DNA of 32,204 nucleotides from DRYM01 sp964526225 (GCA_964526225.1 CAZGLL010000019.1:1-32204); one strand, 5' to 3'; counted from the stretch's first letter, positions 8,361 to 16,193 are shown. Made by a program: numbers and translations. The notes: generated from the sequence alone by a model not told the origin.

Positions 8361-9714
8361 GGTTTAGGTTCTTCTCCAAAACAATATTCCTTAGGAACTC
8401 ATGTATTTTATGAATCATTATTTCTCCCATATCTCCCTTTTCTAATGTTCCTTCAGGATCATATACTGAGAAAACACCATACCAGTCATGTACGGCATCA
8501 TCAGGTCCCCTATCGTTTTCAGGCAAATATGTTGTTGGCCAACCCACTGTTCCAGCAGATCTCCATGAGAGATTATCGAAGTAGACTAGAAGGTCTGGAG
8601 GATCCCCGTTAACTTCCGGGTATAGCTCGTTTGGCGTATAAACTTTCGTATCCCAATGCTCCTCCTTAGGTCCCCTTATTCTTTTAAAGTCTCTTTTTAG
8701 CTGGCTAATTACATCAAAGTATTCTTCCCTTCCAACAATTCCTCTTGGTTCTCTACCTTTGAGATTTATGAATACTCTAGCGTAGTATCCCCCCCAACCC
8801 CATGCAATAGTGTGTTCCCAATCTATCATTTCTTCAGTAATGTCCTCTCCCTGCTTCCTAGGTTTCTCTTTAAACTTGAGATATCCTTGTTCTTCAAGCC
8901 ACTGATTTATTACAAAAGCACCCTTCATAGCTTTAACTCCATGGTCAGAAACAATAACTATTACCGTATCTTTCGGTAGGGTTTTTCTTAACTCACCGAA
9001 CCACTCATCTACTAGCTTATAGTATTCTGGAATAACTTTGCTAAAAACCTCGTGTTCAACATATCTCGGATGTTCTTTATCGAAAAACTTCCAGAAAGCA
9101 TGATGTACTCTATCAACACCTACTTCAACATATATGAATAAATCCCATGGTTTCTTAGAGGCAAGATACTTAACTACTCCTAGATGCTGTTTCGTCATAT
9201 GGAAAAGCTCCTTAGCCACTCTCTCTTTCTCTTCATTACGGTAAACAACGTCGAAAATGTACTTTCCAAATTTAGACTCAACTTCTCTTCTAAGCCATGG
9301 GGGAAAAGTGTATGGTTTCTCAGGGCCGGGGGTGGTGAAGTCTGTAATCATAAATCCGTGAACAGGTTTTGGAGGATATGTTGGAGGCACACCTACTACG
9401 CCAACTCTTCCACCTTTCCTACTCACTTCATCCCATAATGTTCTAGCTTTAACATGTGTTGAATTTACAATGTAGCTTTCCCTAACATCCCCAGGTTTCC
9501 TATGTCTAAAACCGTAGAGTCCAAGTTCCCCCGGTGTTTTCCCTGTAAACATGCTTATCCATGCCGGAATAGTTATTGGCGGATGACTGCTGTGCATAAT
9601 GTATCTTGAGCTTTCCTCAACAACTTCTCTAATGTTGATGAGGTTTACACCGTAGTTTTCATAGACTATTTTAGGAGGGGCGCAATCAAGTCCTAGAATG
9701 AAAACTTTTCTCAC
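8341..9714 (-). CDS. Alkaline-phosphatase-superfamily phosphodiesterase/pyrophosphatase
   Basis: A 457-residue enzyme of the type I phosphodiesterase/nucleotide pyrophosphatase group. The two-metal site can be followed: D10 in FILGLDCAPP, nucleophile T48 in PPITIPAW, D201 and H205 in GVDRVHHAFW, D257-H258 in VSDHG, and a late His in DDAVHDWYG. A Thr nucleophile without a CxPxR motif argues for phosphate ester or phosphodiester cleavage and against a formylglycine sulfatase. There is no signal peptide, so it is likely cytoplasmic. The start is GTG 9714, whose GTGA overlaps the stop of the DHH gene, so it is coupled to sat-DHH. In that setting a nucleotide such as APS, PAP or pyrophosphate-linked compounds is a plausible substrate (inference). 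Confidence 0.82.
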   Translation of the reverse strand: MRKVFILGLDCAPPKIVYENYGVNLINIREVVEESSRYIMHSSHPPITIPAWISMFTGKTPGELGLYGFRHRKPGDVRESYIVNSTHVKARTLWDEVSRKGGRVGVVGVPPTYPPKPVHGFMITDFTTPGPEKPYTFPPWLRREVESKFGKYIFDVVYRNEEKERVAKELFHMTKQHLGVVKYLASKKPWDLFIYVEVGVDRVHHAFWKFFDKEHPRYVEHEVFSKVIPEYYKLVDEWFGELRKTLPKDTVIVIVSDHGVKAMKGAFVINQWLEEQGYLKFKEKPRKQGEDITEEMIDWEHTIAWGWGGYYARVFINLKGREPRGIVGREEYFDVISQLKRDFKRIRGPKEEHWDTKVYTPNELYPEVNGDPPDLLVYFDNLSWRSAGTVGWPTTYLPENDRGPDDAVHDWYGVFSVYDPEGTLEKGDMGEIMIHKIHEFLRNIVLEKNLNPNAKCR

Positions 9715-10682
9715 ACCAAACCACCTAGTTGCCTTTCAAGTATTGAAACAACCATTTTTAACTTTTCATCACAACTTCTCTCACATACTATAGAGAAAAC
9801 GTGGTTTTTCCCTCCGACATTGAATCCTTTACTTTTAAGTGTGGGAATGATCTTGCCTACTTTATATTTTAAACTTCTAACGTAAATGTTTGTTAAACCT
9901 AACTTTTCAACGTAAACTCTAACCACAACTATGTCTTTAGAGTTCTTTTCGGCTAGAAACCTACCTATAGATGATGTAATATATGCTTTAGATTTTGTTG
10001 AGAAAACTTTTATGGGACCTTTGGTCTCTAAGAGAACAGATTCTTCAATAGCCTTCCACATTTCCTCCCTAACTTCCCTAGCTTTCATAGCTAATAATTT
10101 GTCTTCTAATACTCCTATCGCATTCTTTTCTGCAAGAACATCTCTTGCATAGTTTATGCATTCATAATTCACTAGTTTATAGCATGAATCTACATGTTCA
10201 ACAGCTTTCTTCAAATCCCCAAGGCTTAACCCATGTTCACCCATGAACCTTAGAACATACGTTTTAACGCTATGGTCTCTTATGTTCCATCCAACATCAC
10301 CTATTACCCCTAAAACTGTTTTTCCAGAATCCTCAAATTTCAGATATTCTCTAATAACCCATGTTGTTGAAGGGTACTTGGCTGAAGATTCACCGTAAAC
10401 TAACGGATTACACACCAATATGTTTCTTCCCGGATTGTTTAAGTGGTGATCAACTATTGCTACTTCACATTTAACATTCCTTCTTAGCTCTTCAACTTCG
10501 CTAATGTTTATCCCATAGTCCACTAAAACTATGAAGTCAGGGTTTGCATTAATTACTGAGTTTATGTTTATTGATGTATAAGTATAGGTTCCTATTTTAG
10601 GTACTATGAATTCCTTTTTTGCTCCGATATAGTTTGAAATTATTACTGCTGAAGCTATTCCGTCAGAATCCCAGTGATGCAC
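9711..10682 (-). CDS. DHH-family phosphoesterase
   Basis: A member of the DHH (RecJ/NrnA-like) superfamily with its motifs in order: HHWDSDG at the very N-terminus, IVLVDYG (about 51-57), and VDHHLN (77-82). It acts on phosphoesters with Mn2+; family members degrade short oligonucleotides, pAp or cyclic dinucleotides. The only ATG/GTG/TTG in frame is the GTG at 10682, which leaves no first beta-strand before the HHWD motif. Upstream the frame stays open to a stop at 10760-10758 and reads KTVIV, a typical strand, so the real N-terminus is probably upstream and begins at a non-standard codon such as ATA or ATT, overlapping the end of sat. It is coupled to the downstream phosphatase by a GTGA overlap. 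Confidence 0.78.
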   Translation of the reverse strand: MHHWDSDGIASAVIISNYIGAKKEFIVPKIGTYTYTSININSVINANPDFIVLVDYGINISEVEELRRNVKCEVAIVDHHLNNPGRNILVCNPLVYGESSAKYPSTTWVIREYLKFEDSGKTVLGVIGDVGWNIRDHSVKTYVLRFMGEHGLSLGDLKKAVEHVDSCYKLVNYECINYARDVLAEKNAIGVLEDKLLAMKAREVREEMWKAIEESVLLETKGPIKVFSTKSKAYITSSIGRFLAEKNSKDIVVVRVYVEKLGLTNIYVRSLKYKVGKIIPTLKSKGFNVGGKNHVFSIVCERSCDEKLKMVVSILERQLGGLV

Positions 10683-10734
10683 TATGACCGTTTTCCTTGA
10701 GGTTTCAAGTAGTTTTCTTATCTGGGAGCATTCA

Positions 10735-11880
10735 TTATGTAAATGGGTTTTCGAAACTTAGAATCACCTCCGCAACTTCAGGTCTCATCATGTATTTTGG
10801 TGGCTTCTTACCTTCCATTATCATTTTCCTTAGCTTAGTTCCGCTTATTCTAACACGGTATTTTTCTTCGTGAGGACATATTTTCTCGTTAACCATTTCC
10901 CCGCATTTATTACAGTAAAACGCTTCTCTAATGAAGAGAGGTATTATTCCTAAGTCGGGGAATTCCCTGAAAATATCCCATGCTTCATATGGTCCGTAGA
11001 AGTTCCCTACTCCTGCATGGTCTCTTCCAACTATGAAGTGTGTGCATCCGAAATTTTTCCTAACTATTGCGTGAAACACTGCTTCCCTCGGTCCAGCATA
11101 TCTCATTTCCATTCTTAGAACTGAAAATACAACTGTGTCTTTTGGGTAGTAGTTTTCTATGAGAACCTCGTATGCTTTAACGATAACCTCGTCACGGTAG
11201 TCTCCCGGCTTCTTCCATCCAACAAGGGGATTTACGAATAATCCATCAGTAAATGTTAACGCTGCTTTCTGAACATACTCGTGACCCATGTGTGGCACAT
11301 TTCTTGTTTGGAAACCAACTATGTTTCTCCAACCTCTCTCCCTAAATAGAACCCTTGTTTCAATAGGCCATAACCTATACTTCTCAAATTTCTCAGGTAG
11401 CTCGTTCAGTAACTCTATAGGACCTCCTATGAGTAATTCCTTACGCTTCATAGTCTTAGCTACTCCGGGATGCTCGGGGCTTAAGGTTTTAAACACTTTC
11501 CTACAGTACTCCTTAGGATTCCACCTGTAAATTTCCTCAATCCTCATTATAGCTAAAGGCTCATCACCATAAACTAGTGCTACATCATCTCCCTCCTTTA
11601 GCCCCTTAATTTCTTTCTCGTTAACATCTAAGATTATAGGTATTGTCCATGGAATATCGTTTGAAAGCCTCATATGGTAAAGCACGTTCATGTAATCCTC
11701 TGAAATCATGAATCCCTCAAGAGGGCTATAAACTCCATGAGCAATATTCGCTACGTCAGCAACTAAGCTTTCAGACAAAACTATTCTCTTAAGCTCCCTA
11801 GCTTCCTCCAATAAAGCCCTCCTTCTAGGCCCAATTACAACCCTATTTACGAGCCTTCCCCCATGAGGTCTAGAAACCAT
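10735..11880 (-). CDS. sat: Sulfate adenylyltransferase (ATP sulfurylase)
   Basis: ATP sulfurylase converts sulfate and ATP to APS and pyrophosphate. The sequence (381 residues) carries the nucleotide and sulfate motifs QTRNVPHMGH (191-200) and GRDHAGVGNFYGPY (285-298). A C-terminal zinc-type cluster FYCNKCG...ICPH (about 321-337) is typical of archaeal and some bacterial Sat proteins. There is no fused APS kinase domain; a separate APS kinase is at 20562-21110. A TATA-like TTTATAT stretch (11904-11910) overlapping the end of the AbrB gene puts transcription start almost at the ATG, so the message may be nearly leaderless. It leads the sat-DHH-phosphatase operon. No APS reductase or sulfite reductase genes are seen here, so both assimilation and sulfation remain open. 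Confidence 0.93.
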   Translation of the reverse strand: MVSRPHGGRLVNRVVIGPRRRALLEEARELKRIVLSESLVADVANIAHGVYSPLEGFMISEDYMNVLYHMRLSNDIPWTIPIILDVNEKEIKGLKEGDDVALVYGDEPLAIMRIEEIYRWNPKEYCRKVFKTLSPEHPGVAKTMKRKELLIGGPIELLNELPEKFEKYRLWPIETRVLFRERGWRNIVGFQTRNVPHMGHEYVQKAALTFTDGLFVNPLVGWKKPGDYRDEVIVKAYEVLIENYYPKDTVVFSVLRMEMRYAGPREAVFHAIVRKNFGCTHFIVGRDHAGVGNFYGPYEAWDIFREFPDLGIIPLFIREAFYCNKCGEMVNEKICPHEEKYRVRISGTKLRKMIMEGKKPPKYMMRPEVAEVILSFENPFT

Positions 11881-11902
11881 AACCTATTCACCTAAAAGCT
11901 CC

Positions 11903-11912
11903 TTTTATATTA
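11903..11912 (-). promoter_or_regulatory. TATA element of the sat operon
   Basis: On the minus strand this reads TAATATAAAA, about 25-30 bases before the sat ATG and overlapping the stop of the AbrB gene. It implies that sat has its own promoter even though only 24 bases separate the two genes. Confidence 0.45.
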
Positions 11913-12135
11913 CAACGCTAGCTTCCTCAACTTCCTCCGGTAATAGTTCGATTATTTTTCTTGTTTCTAATGCTTTTTTAAAGAAGCTTTCACTTTTCTC
12001 AAGAACTATTTTATCTCTTATTACCTTCAGTACCAGTTTATCTCCTTCTCTAAGGTTTAAAGCGTTTACAACATTTTTAGGAAGATATATGATGCTCTTC
12101 TTACCCAATCTTACTTCTGCAACAATCTGAACCAT
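11905..12135 (-). CDS. AbrB/SpoVT-type DNA-binding protein
   Basis: A 76-residue protein with a swapped-hairpin AbrB fold: LGKKSIIYLPKNVVNALNL then REGDKLVLKVIRDKIVLEK. It dimerises and binds DNA in known family members. The 25-residue acidic tail (LLPEEVEEASVVI) is where VapB-type antitoxins contact a toxin, but no PIN gene is adjacent, so it may be a free regulator or an orphan antitoxin. It lies directly upstream of sat on the same strand and could regulate that operon (inference). AGGTAGA lies seven bases before the ATG, and a TTATATTT box lies further upstream. Confidence 0.8.
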   Translation of the reverse strand: MVQIVAEVRLGKKSIIYLPKNVVNALNLREGDKLVLKVIRDKIVLEKSESFFKKALETRKIIELLPEEVEEASVVI

Positions 12136-12198
12136 TCTGACTCTACCTGAAATATAAGTTAATCAGTATGTCTTAGATGTTTTATCTAGTTTAAAACT

Positions 12199-12444
12199 TC
12201 AAATGTAGCCTAGTCTCTTAAGTTTCTCAATTATTCTTCTTCTTTCCTCTTCGGAAACCTTCATGCTTTCAAGTTTTTCTCTCTCCATTGAAGCAATAAC
12301 TTCCCTTAAAATGTAGGTTACAAATTGAGATACTGAGGTAAAACCTGTGTCCTTAATTAGGTCTTTAATTCTATTGTATAGTGTTATAGGTATTGAGACT
12401 GTGGTGTACCTGTATTTTCTTTTTGAACTCAAAACTTCAAACAC
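12199..12444 (-). CDS. Ribbon-helix-helix (CopG/MetJ-like) DNA-binding protein
   Basis: An 81-residue protein. A beta-strand YRYTTVSIPITLYNRIKDL and helices around TGFTSVSQFVTYILREVI give the ribbon-helix-helix fold. The C-terminus ends in RRRIIEKLKRLGYI, the same ending (KLKxLGYI type) as the neighbour 10 bases upstream, so the two are tandem paralogues in one transcript. No toxin is next to it. It could be a metal- or effector-responding repressor of the sat region or of the divergent CofE-like gene; this is inference. Confidence 0.75.
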   Translation of the reverse strand: MFEVLSSKRKYRYTTVSIPITLYNRIKDLIKDTGFTSVSQFVTYILREVIASMEREKLESMKVSEEERRRIIEKLKRLGYI

Positions 12445-12453
12445 CTTGCTCTA

Positions 12454-12663
12454 CTAGATGTAGCCTAGTGATCTAAGTCTTTCCTTAACTTTTTCCTCTT
12501 CCTCTTTAGACATAACGTATTCTTCTGATTCCTCTGAAACGGCTTCGTTAAGGACGAATTCTACGAATTCTTCTACGCTTTCAAATCCTCCTTGTTCCTC
12601 AATGAACTTCTTTATTTTCTCGTAAAGTTCCTTCGATATTTCTATGGAAACCTTCTCGCCCAT
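12454..12663 (-). CDS. Ribbon-helix-helix DNA-binding protein, paralogue
   Basis: A 69-residue protein with strand KVSIEISKELYEKIKKFI and helix GFESVEEFVEFVLNEAV, a clear RHH domain, ending in KVKERLRSLGYI. It is the first gene of the leftward run RHH-RHH-AbrB-sat-DHH-phosphatase. The 104-base divergent space to the CofE-like gene contains two ATAAGCTT copies that could be its operator. The acidic segment EESEEYVMSKEEEE links the RHH core to the conserved tail, which the partner shares in shorter form. Confidence 0.75.
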   Translation of the reverse strand: MGEKVSIEISKELYEKIKKFIEEQGGFESVEEFVEFVLNEAVSEESEEYVMSKEEEEKVKERLRSLGYI

Positions 12664-12705
12664 ACCTATCAGCCTTCCTCAGTAAGTGAATTTTGTCCTT
12701 TAGAA

Positions 12706-12739
12706 ATAAGCTTATCGTACACTCTAAACATAAGCTTTA
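12706..12739. promoter_or_regulatory. Two ATAAGCTT repeats in the divergent RHH / CofE-like promoter region
   Basis: ATAAGCTTAT (12706-12715, self-complementary) and ATAAGCTTTA (12730-12739) are spaced 24 bases apart, about two helical turns. They lie between divergent genes where RHH dimers often bind in tandem on one DNA face. A role as operator for the adjacent RHH proteins is likely but unproven; part of the AT content may serve as TATA elements. Confidence 0.45.
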
Positions 12740-12766
12740 ACTGAACATCGGTAAAGGCGTTTCCTC

Positions 12767-13684
12767 ATGGAAGGCTCAGTTGAAATTTACGGTATTAAGC
12801 TTCCAATTATTAAGGGTAAATGCGATTTAGCTAAGGTAATTGTTGATTCAGTTAGGAAGCAAGGGTTAGAGTTTAGAGATGGAGACATCATTGCAGTAAC
12901 ATGCAAGATTGTTTCCAAATGCCTAGGATTACTTGTTAACTTAGGTGAAATTAAGCCTTCACCCAGAGCTTTGAAGATAGCTTCTAAATCGGGCGTAAAC
13001 CCTAGATTCATTGAGTTACTCCTTAGGGAAAGCGATGAACTACTGCTCGCTATTCCGGTTAAGAAATTAGCTGATGAGGGAGTTGTCGGAATATACAGGT
13101 TCTCTAGGAGACCCAAGTTAGCTAGGAAAGTTCTCAAAGAATACCCAACAATATTTCTCGTCATAAGAAACGGTATGTTATGGACTGATGCTGGACTGGA
13201 TTCTTCAAACCATCCTCCAAACATTCACTCAGTACCTCCAAGAAACATAGATGCTGTAGCTAAGGAGTTAAGGAATAGGATAAGAGAGCTTACGGGAAAA
13301 GATGTTGCAGTTATTGTTTGCGATACGGAAGCTTTCCTAGTAGGATCGCTAGACATTGCAAGAGGCTCGTATGGAATAGAACCAGTGGATAGGGGATTCG
13401 GAGAACCAGACCTATACGGTAAACCAAAGTTTGGAGGAGTAGATGCAATAGTGCATGAAGTATGTGCTGCAGCAGCCCTGGTCATGAGACAAACATCTCA
13501 AGGAATACCTGTAGCACTAATTAGAGGAGTAAACTATGAGAAATGCGAATGCGGATACAGCGATAGAGTAAGGAGAGGTGTTAGAAAACAAGCTAAAGCA
13601 CTAAAACACATAATAAACCACACAGTAAAAGTCCTAGGAATAGAACATGTACTCAAAACATTATTGGCGATAATCAAGTCGTAA
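12767..13684 (+). CDS. CofE-like (F420-0:gamma-glutamyl ligase family) protein
   Basis: A 305-residue protein of the coenzyme F420-0:L-glutamate ligase family. Recognisable blocks are DIIAVTCKIVSKCLG (N-terminal), DELLLAIPVKKLADEG, DAGLDSSN (family: NAGIDxSN), VAVIVCDTEAF, DLYGKPKFGG and IPVALIRGVNY. In typical CofE the DT is followed by an xGRxFRxG loop and an AIG segment; here the region reads DTEAFLVGSLDIARGSYG, so the GR-FR residues are missing. It may therefore ligate an amino acid to a different acceptor. A cysteine pair in KCECGY near the C-terminus is also unusual. It is divergent from the RHH pair. No other F420 biosynthesis gene is in the window. Confidence 0.78.
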   Translation: MEGSVEIYGIKLPIIKGKCDLAKVIVDSVRKQGLEFRDGDIIAVTCKIVSKCLGLLVNLGEIKPSPRALKIASKSGVNPRFIELLLRESDELLLAIPVKKLADEGVVGIYRFSRRPKLARKVLKEYPTIFLVIRNGMLWTDAGLDSSNHPPNIHSVPPRNIDAVAKELRNRIRELTGKDVAVIVCDTEAFLVGSLDIARGSYGIEPVDRGFGEPDLYGKPKFGGVDAIVHEVCAAAALVMRQTSQGIPVALIRGVNYEKCECGYSDRVRRGVRKQAKALKHIINHTVKVLGIEHVLKTLLAIIKS

Positions 13685-13984
13685 GGTACATTATTTAAAA
13701 ATTAATGTTAATGTTTTTAAATAGCATTACTGCAGTAGAAATCGTTTCGATGTTTATCGCTATTGTTGGTTGTGGAAGAAAACTTATAAAAGAAGAAATA
13801 AACAGCAATGTTGTTCATGGATTCTTCTTAAAGGTGTCTTAGCTAGAGAAATGAGGGGGATCTGACGCTTCCGAAACTAGTACTCTCAGATGCGCTCATA
13901 TACTGTTTTACCGAGATAGCTGGGTTTATTTAAACCTGAAATAGTCAAAGTGTAGGTAGTTAATAATGTTTAGCTTTAGTTTGT
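13685..13984. other. 300-base gap without a supported gene
   Basis: AT-rich at the left (TTATTTAAAAATTAATG, probably terminator and promoter-like DNA for neither flank in particular). The short frames in the middle (for example 13750-13839) resemble no family I know and have broken continuations. It is probably decayed DNA at the border of the toxin-antitoxin region. Confidence 0.4.
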
Positions 13985-14392
13985 TTATGCTAGTGTTGAT
14001 GGATTTACGTATTTTACTTCCTCTATTTTATCATAGATTTTATCGTAGCTTATTAGAGGAACGTTTTCAACTACAGCTACAGCTGCATGTAGGCTATCGA
14101 AAAATGAGAGACCATATTTCTCCCTTAACTTGTAGGCTTTAGCTACATGTGAAAACTTTGGCTTCACCGTTTCAATAGTGTAATAGTTAAGTGTTTCCTC
14201 AAGAAGCTTAAAGAATACCGTTTTATCTTTAACTTTAAAAATGTTTGACAATATCAGCAAGTCTAGTTCGATTAGTGTGTAAGGTGATAATTTAATGCTA
14301 TTACGGAGTTTTTCCAAAATCCTTAGGGTTCTATCATGGTGTTTATCGTTTTCTCTCACAAGCGATATGAGAAAGTCTGTTTCAATAAGCAT
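13985..14392 (-). CDS. PIN-domain toxin (VapC family)
   Basis: A 135-residue PIN domain RNase. Acidic site residues appear in order: Asp in LIETDFLISLV (about 5), Glu in TLIELDLLI, Asp in SFFDSLHAAVA, and Asp in ISYDKIYDK. VapC toxins cut tRNA or rRNA. It follows an AbrB-type antitoxin with a six-base gap on the same strand, the usual antitoxin-first order. The length fits the family and no damage is visible, so the pair is presumably active. Confidence 0.85.
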   Translation of the reverse strand: MLIETDFLISLVRENDKHHDRTLRILEKLRNSIKLSPYTLIELDLLILSNIFKVKDKTVFFKLLEETLNYYTIETVKPKFSHVAKAYKLREKYGLSFFDSLHAAVAVVENVPLISYDKIYDKIEEVKYVNPSTLA

Positions 14393-14398
14393 AAGTAA

Positions 14399-14647
14399 TC
14401 ATCCCTTAATAAGCTCCTTAAGTTTCACCTCCTCCCTTTTTCTAAACACTCTAATGTCATTCTCAATGTTCCCGCCACTATCAATAACAAGCTTCATAAG
14501 CCTTTCCAAAGGATTCCTTACAGGCTCAATAACTAGCTTATCGTCAGCAATCCTTATTTTCACATACCCCTTAATCCCAAGCTTACGTCTAATTTCCGAC
14601 GGAATAGTTATCCTACCCTTATCGTCAACCTTAAGAAGCAATCCCAC
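14399..14647 (-). CDS. AbrB-type antitoxin (VapB)
   Basis: An AbrB swapped-hairpin domain: KVDDKGRITIPSEIRRKLGI followed by KIRIADDKLVIEPV, then a helical tail for toxin binding. The frame is open to a GTG at 14677, but a TTTAAATATT box at 14681-14690 would place transcription start near 14660, downstream of that codon. I therefore favour GTG 14647 (or 14656), which also gives a normal AbrB N-terminus. It probably neutralises the adjacent PIN protein and represses its own promoter. Confidence 0.8.
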   Translation of the reverse strand: MGLLLKVDDKGRITIPSEIRRKLGIKGYVKIRIADDKLVIEPVRNPLERLMKLVIDSGGNIENDIRVFRKREEVKLKELIKG

Positions 14648-14786
14648 TTCCCACACCAAGAAAGTAATAACTCCCACATAAATATTTAAACATTTTTCGA
14701 AATTAGTATATTAAACCAATTACTTTATGTTTTTGCTTCTCAACTTAGCTAAACCTGTACTTTAAACATTGTTCGTCAGAGGTTCT

Positions 14787-14891
14787 ATGAGAAGGTTTGT
14801 TGTTAAGATTTATTGCAAAGGCTTGACTGTTTTACCCGCTGAACTTAGGGAAGAGTGCACTATTAGAGAGAGTGGAGAAGCGGCACTCTAA
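14787..14891 (+). pseudogene. Truncated AbrB-type antitoxin remnant
   Basis: A 34-codon frame reads MRRFVVKIYCKGLTVLPAEL and continues REECTIRES before a stop. This is the first half of an AbrB domain (family pattern: KV-xxKGRxxIPxEIRxxLGIxxGD), with the second hairpin and the tail lost. No toxin follows; the next gene lies on the other strand and overlaps it by four bases. I read it as the stump of a lost VapBC pair; a tiny functional DNA-binding peptide is less likely. Confidence 0.5.
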
Positions 14892-15640
14892 ATCCAAGGA
14901 TTTGAAACTATAAGGTTAAAAATTAATGTTGCCGCTAATGTAAGCATTGCGATTGTAAGCAATTCTCTCTTATACTTTGTTTCCAAAGCGAAATTGCTGA
15001 GGAAAACACCTAGAAGAGAACCTGAGAGAACAGATAGGAAAACATCGGGTTCAAACCCGTAGTTTAAAATGTAAGGCACAGAAGAAGCTAAGGCAACAAT
15101 AGACACGGTCACGAAAGCCCTAAAAACAGTCTCGTCAACGCTTAAACCCATAAGCCTTTGAAAACCTATGAGAACAGGTAAGGCACCAGAGCCAAAAACA
15201 CCCTTAAGAAAACCCGCAACAACACCTGCAGCAACGTTTAATCCATAACCACTGTTTCTCATCCTTCCATCACCTTTATCCTTTAACATGTTAATTACCG
15301 AAGCAACTACAAGCAATAGTGCAATAAAGACTAGCTTAACATAGCCGCTTACCCTAATTCCAAGCATTAAAGCAGCTAAGAAAGCAACTAAAGCACTTAA
15401 ACCAATAACTAATGATTCTTCAAAATGCAGTTTAACATCAACGACCCTCTTACCTCTAATAATGGCGGCGAAAGGCGAAATTATTGCTTGTGAAAGAAGA
15501 ATGTAAGGTAACATATAATTAACATCTAACCCTATTATAGCTGAAGAAACCATAAACGACATAGCGTAAGCTAAACCAAGCCAAGAATAAAGAAAACTAA
15601 CCATAACCGATGTAGCAAAAACTACCACTAATACTTCCAT
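14888..15640 (-). CDS. TauE/SafE-family membrane permease
   Basis: A 250-residue integral membrane protein with about eight hydrophobic helices in two halves. Each half has a conserved small-residue segment (FLYSWLGLAYAMSF near the start and GVVAGFLKGVFGSGALPVLI near residue 140), typical of the TauE/SafE (DUF81) family. Members are thought to export sulfite, sulfoacetate or other sulfur-containing organic anions, and some move other anions. Its presence between sat and APS kinase is suggestive of sulfur handling, but it is a single gene with its own promoter and surrounded by toxin-antitoxin genes. The substrate is unproven. Confidence 0.8.
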   Translation of the reverse strand: MEVLVVVFATSVMVSFLYSWLGLAYAMSFMVSSAIIGLDVNYMLPYILLSQAIISPFAAIIRGKRVVDVKLHFEESLVIGLSALVAFLAALMLGIRVSGYVKLVFIALLLVVASVINMLKDKGDGRMRNSGYGLNVAAGVVAGFLKGVFGSGALPVLIGFQRLMGLSVDETVFRAFVTVSIVALASSVPYILNYGFEPDVFLSVLSGSLLGVFLSNFALETKYKRELLTIAMLTLAATLIFNLIVSNPWI

Positions 15641-15755
15641 ACCTATGAACCCTTAAACAAGCAATGCTGAAAGCAATTAAATTTAATTAAATAAAAAACT
15701 TACGAAAACTATCCCTAGCTAATAATACATAACGGTTAATGATATAATACGTAAT

Positions 15756-16193
15756 TTATTTCACTAAGTCGTTTGTTGATATAGCATTTACTTTCCCTCC
15801 TAGAATCTTAACTACTACTTCCCCCTCTCTACGAATTTTCTCTCTAAGCTTCCTATCATCAGTTACTAATGTTGCGTTTTGTTCGTAAGCTACTGTAATG
15901 TATGCTGAATCATAATATGTTATTTTAAGTGTGCAAGCTAACCTCAGAGCTTTTAAAGGGTCTTCCGGAGCGGTAATGTTGAGTATTTTACATGTATCAC
16001 TTATTAGGTTTAGTAATTTAATTGCTTCTTCAGCAGATATTCTCCTAAGTAGTGTGGTTTCTTTCCATAAAGCATTACCTACTTCGTAAAGTGTTAAAGT
16101 TAATATATAGTTACCTCTAAGATAGTCTACTGCATCAGCCCCAAGAATCCTAACAATATTTAGTAGCGCTGAAGAATCAAAAACAAACTTCAC
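15756..16193 (-). CDS. PIN-domain toxin (VapC family)
   Basis: A 145-residue PIN domain: FDSSALLNIV (first Asp), LTLYEVGNALW (Glu), ITYYDSAYITVA (Asp) and LVTDDRKLRE (last Asp), so the acidic site is complete. The start is GTG 16193, and GTGA overlaps the stop of the upstream antitoxin, giving translational coupling. This is a standard VapBC arrangement. Confidence 0.88.
   Translation of the reverse strand: MKFVFDSSALLNIVRILGADAVDYLRGNYILTLTLYEVGNALWKETTLLRRISAEEAIKLLNLISDTCKILNITAPEDPLKALRLACTLKITYYDSAYITVAYEQNATLVTDDRKLREKIRREGEVVVKILGGKVNAISTNDLVK

Noticed and set aside
8341..9714. Reading the alkaline-phosphatase-fold protein as a sulfatase
   Set aside because: It has no CxPxR/SxPxR formylglycine motif; the nucleophile position is Thr in PPITIPAW, fitting the phosphodiesterase branch, despite the tempting sat neighbour.
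12787..13485. Two minus-strand frames opposite the CofE-like gene
   Set aside because: Their products match no family and their bounds mirror the codon pattern of the real gene on the other strand.
13741..13920. Possible gene fragments in the 13.7-14.0 kb gap
   Set aside because: Short frames (about 29 and 40 codons) have no recognisable motif and no supported start.
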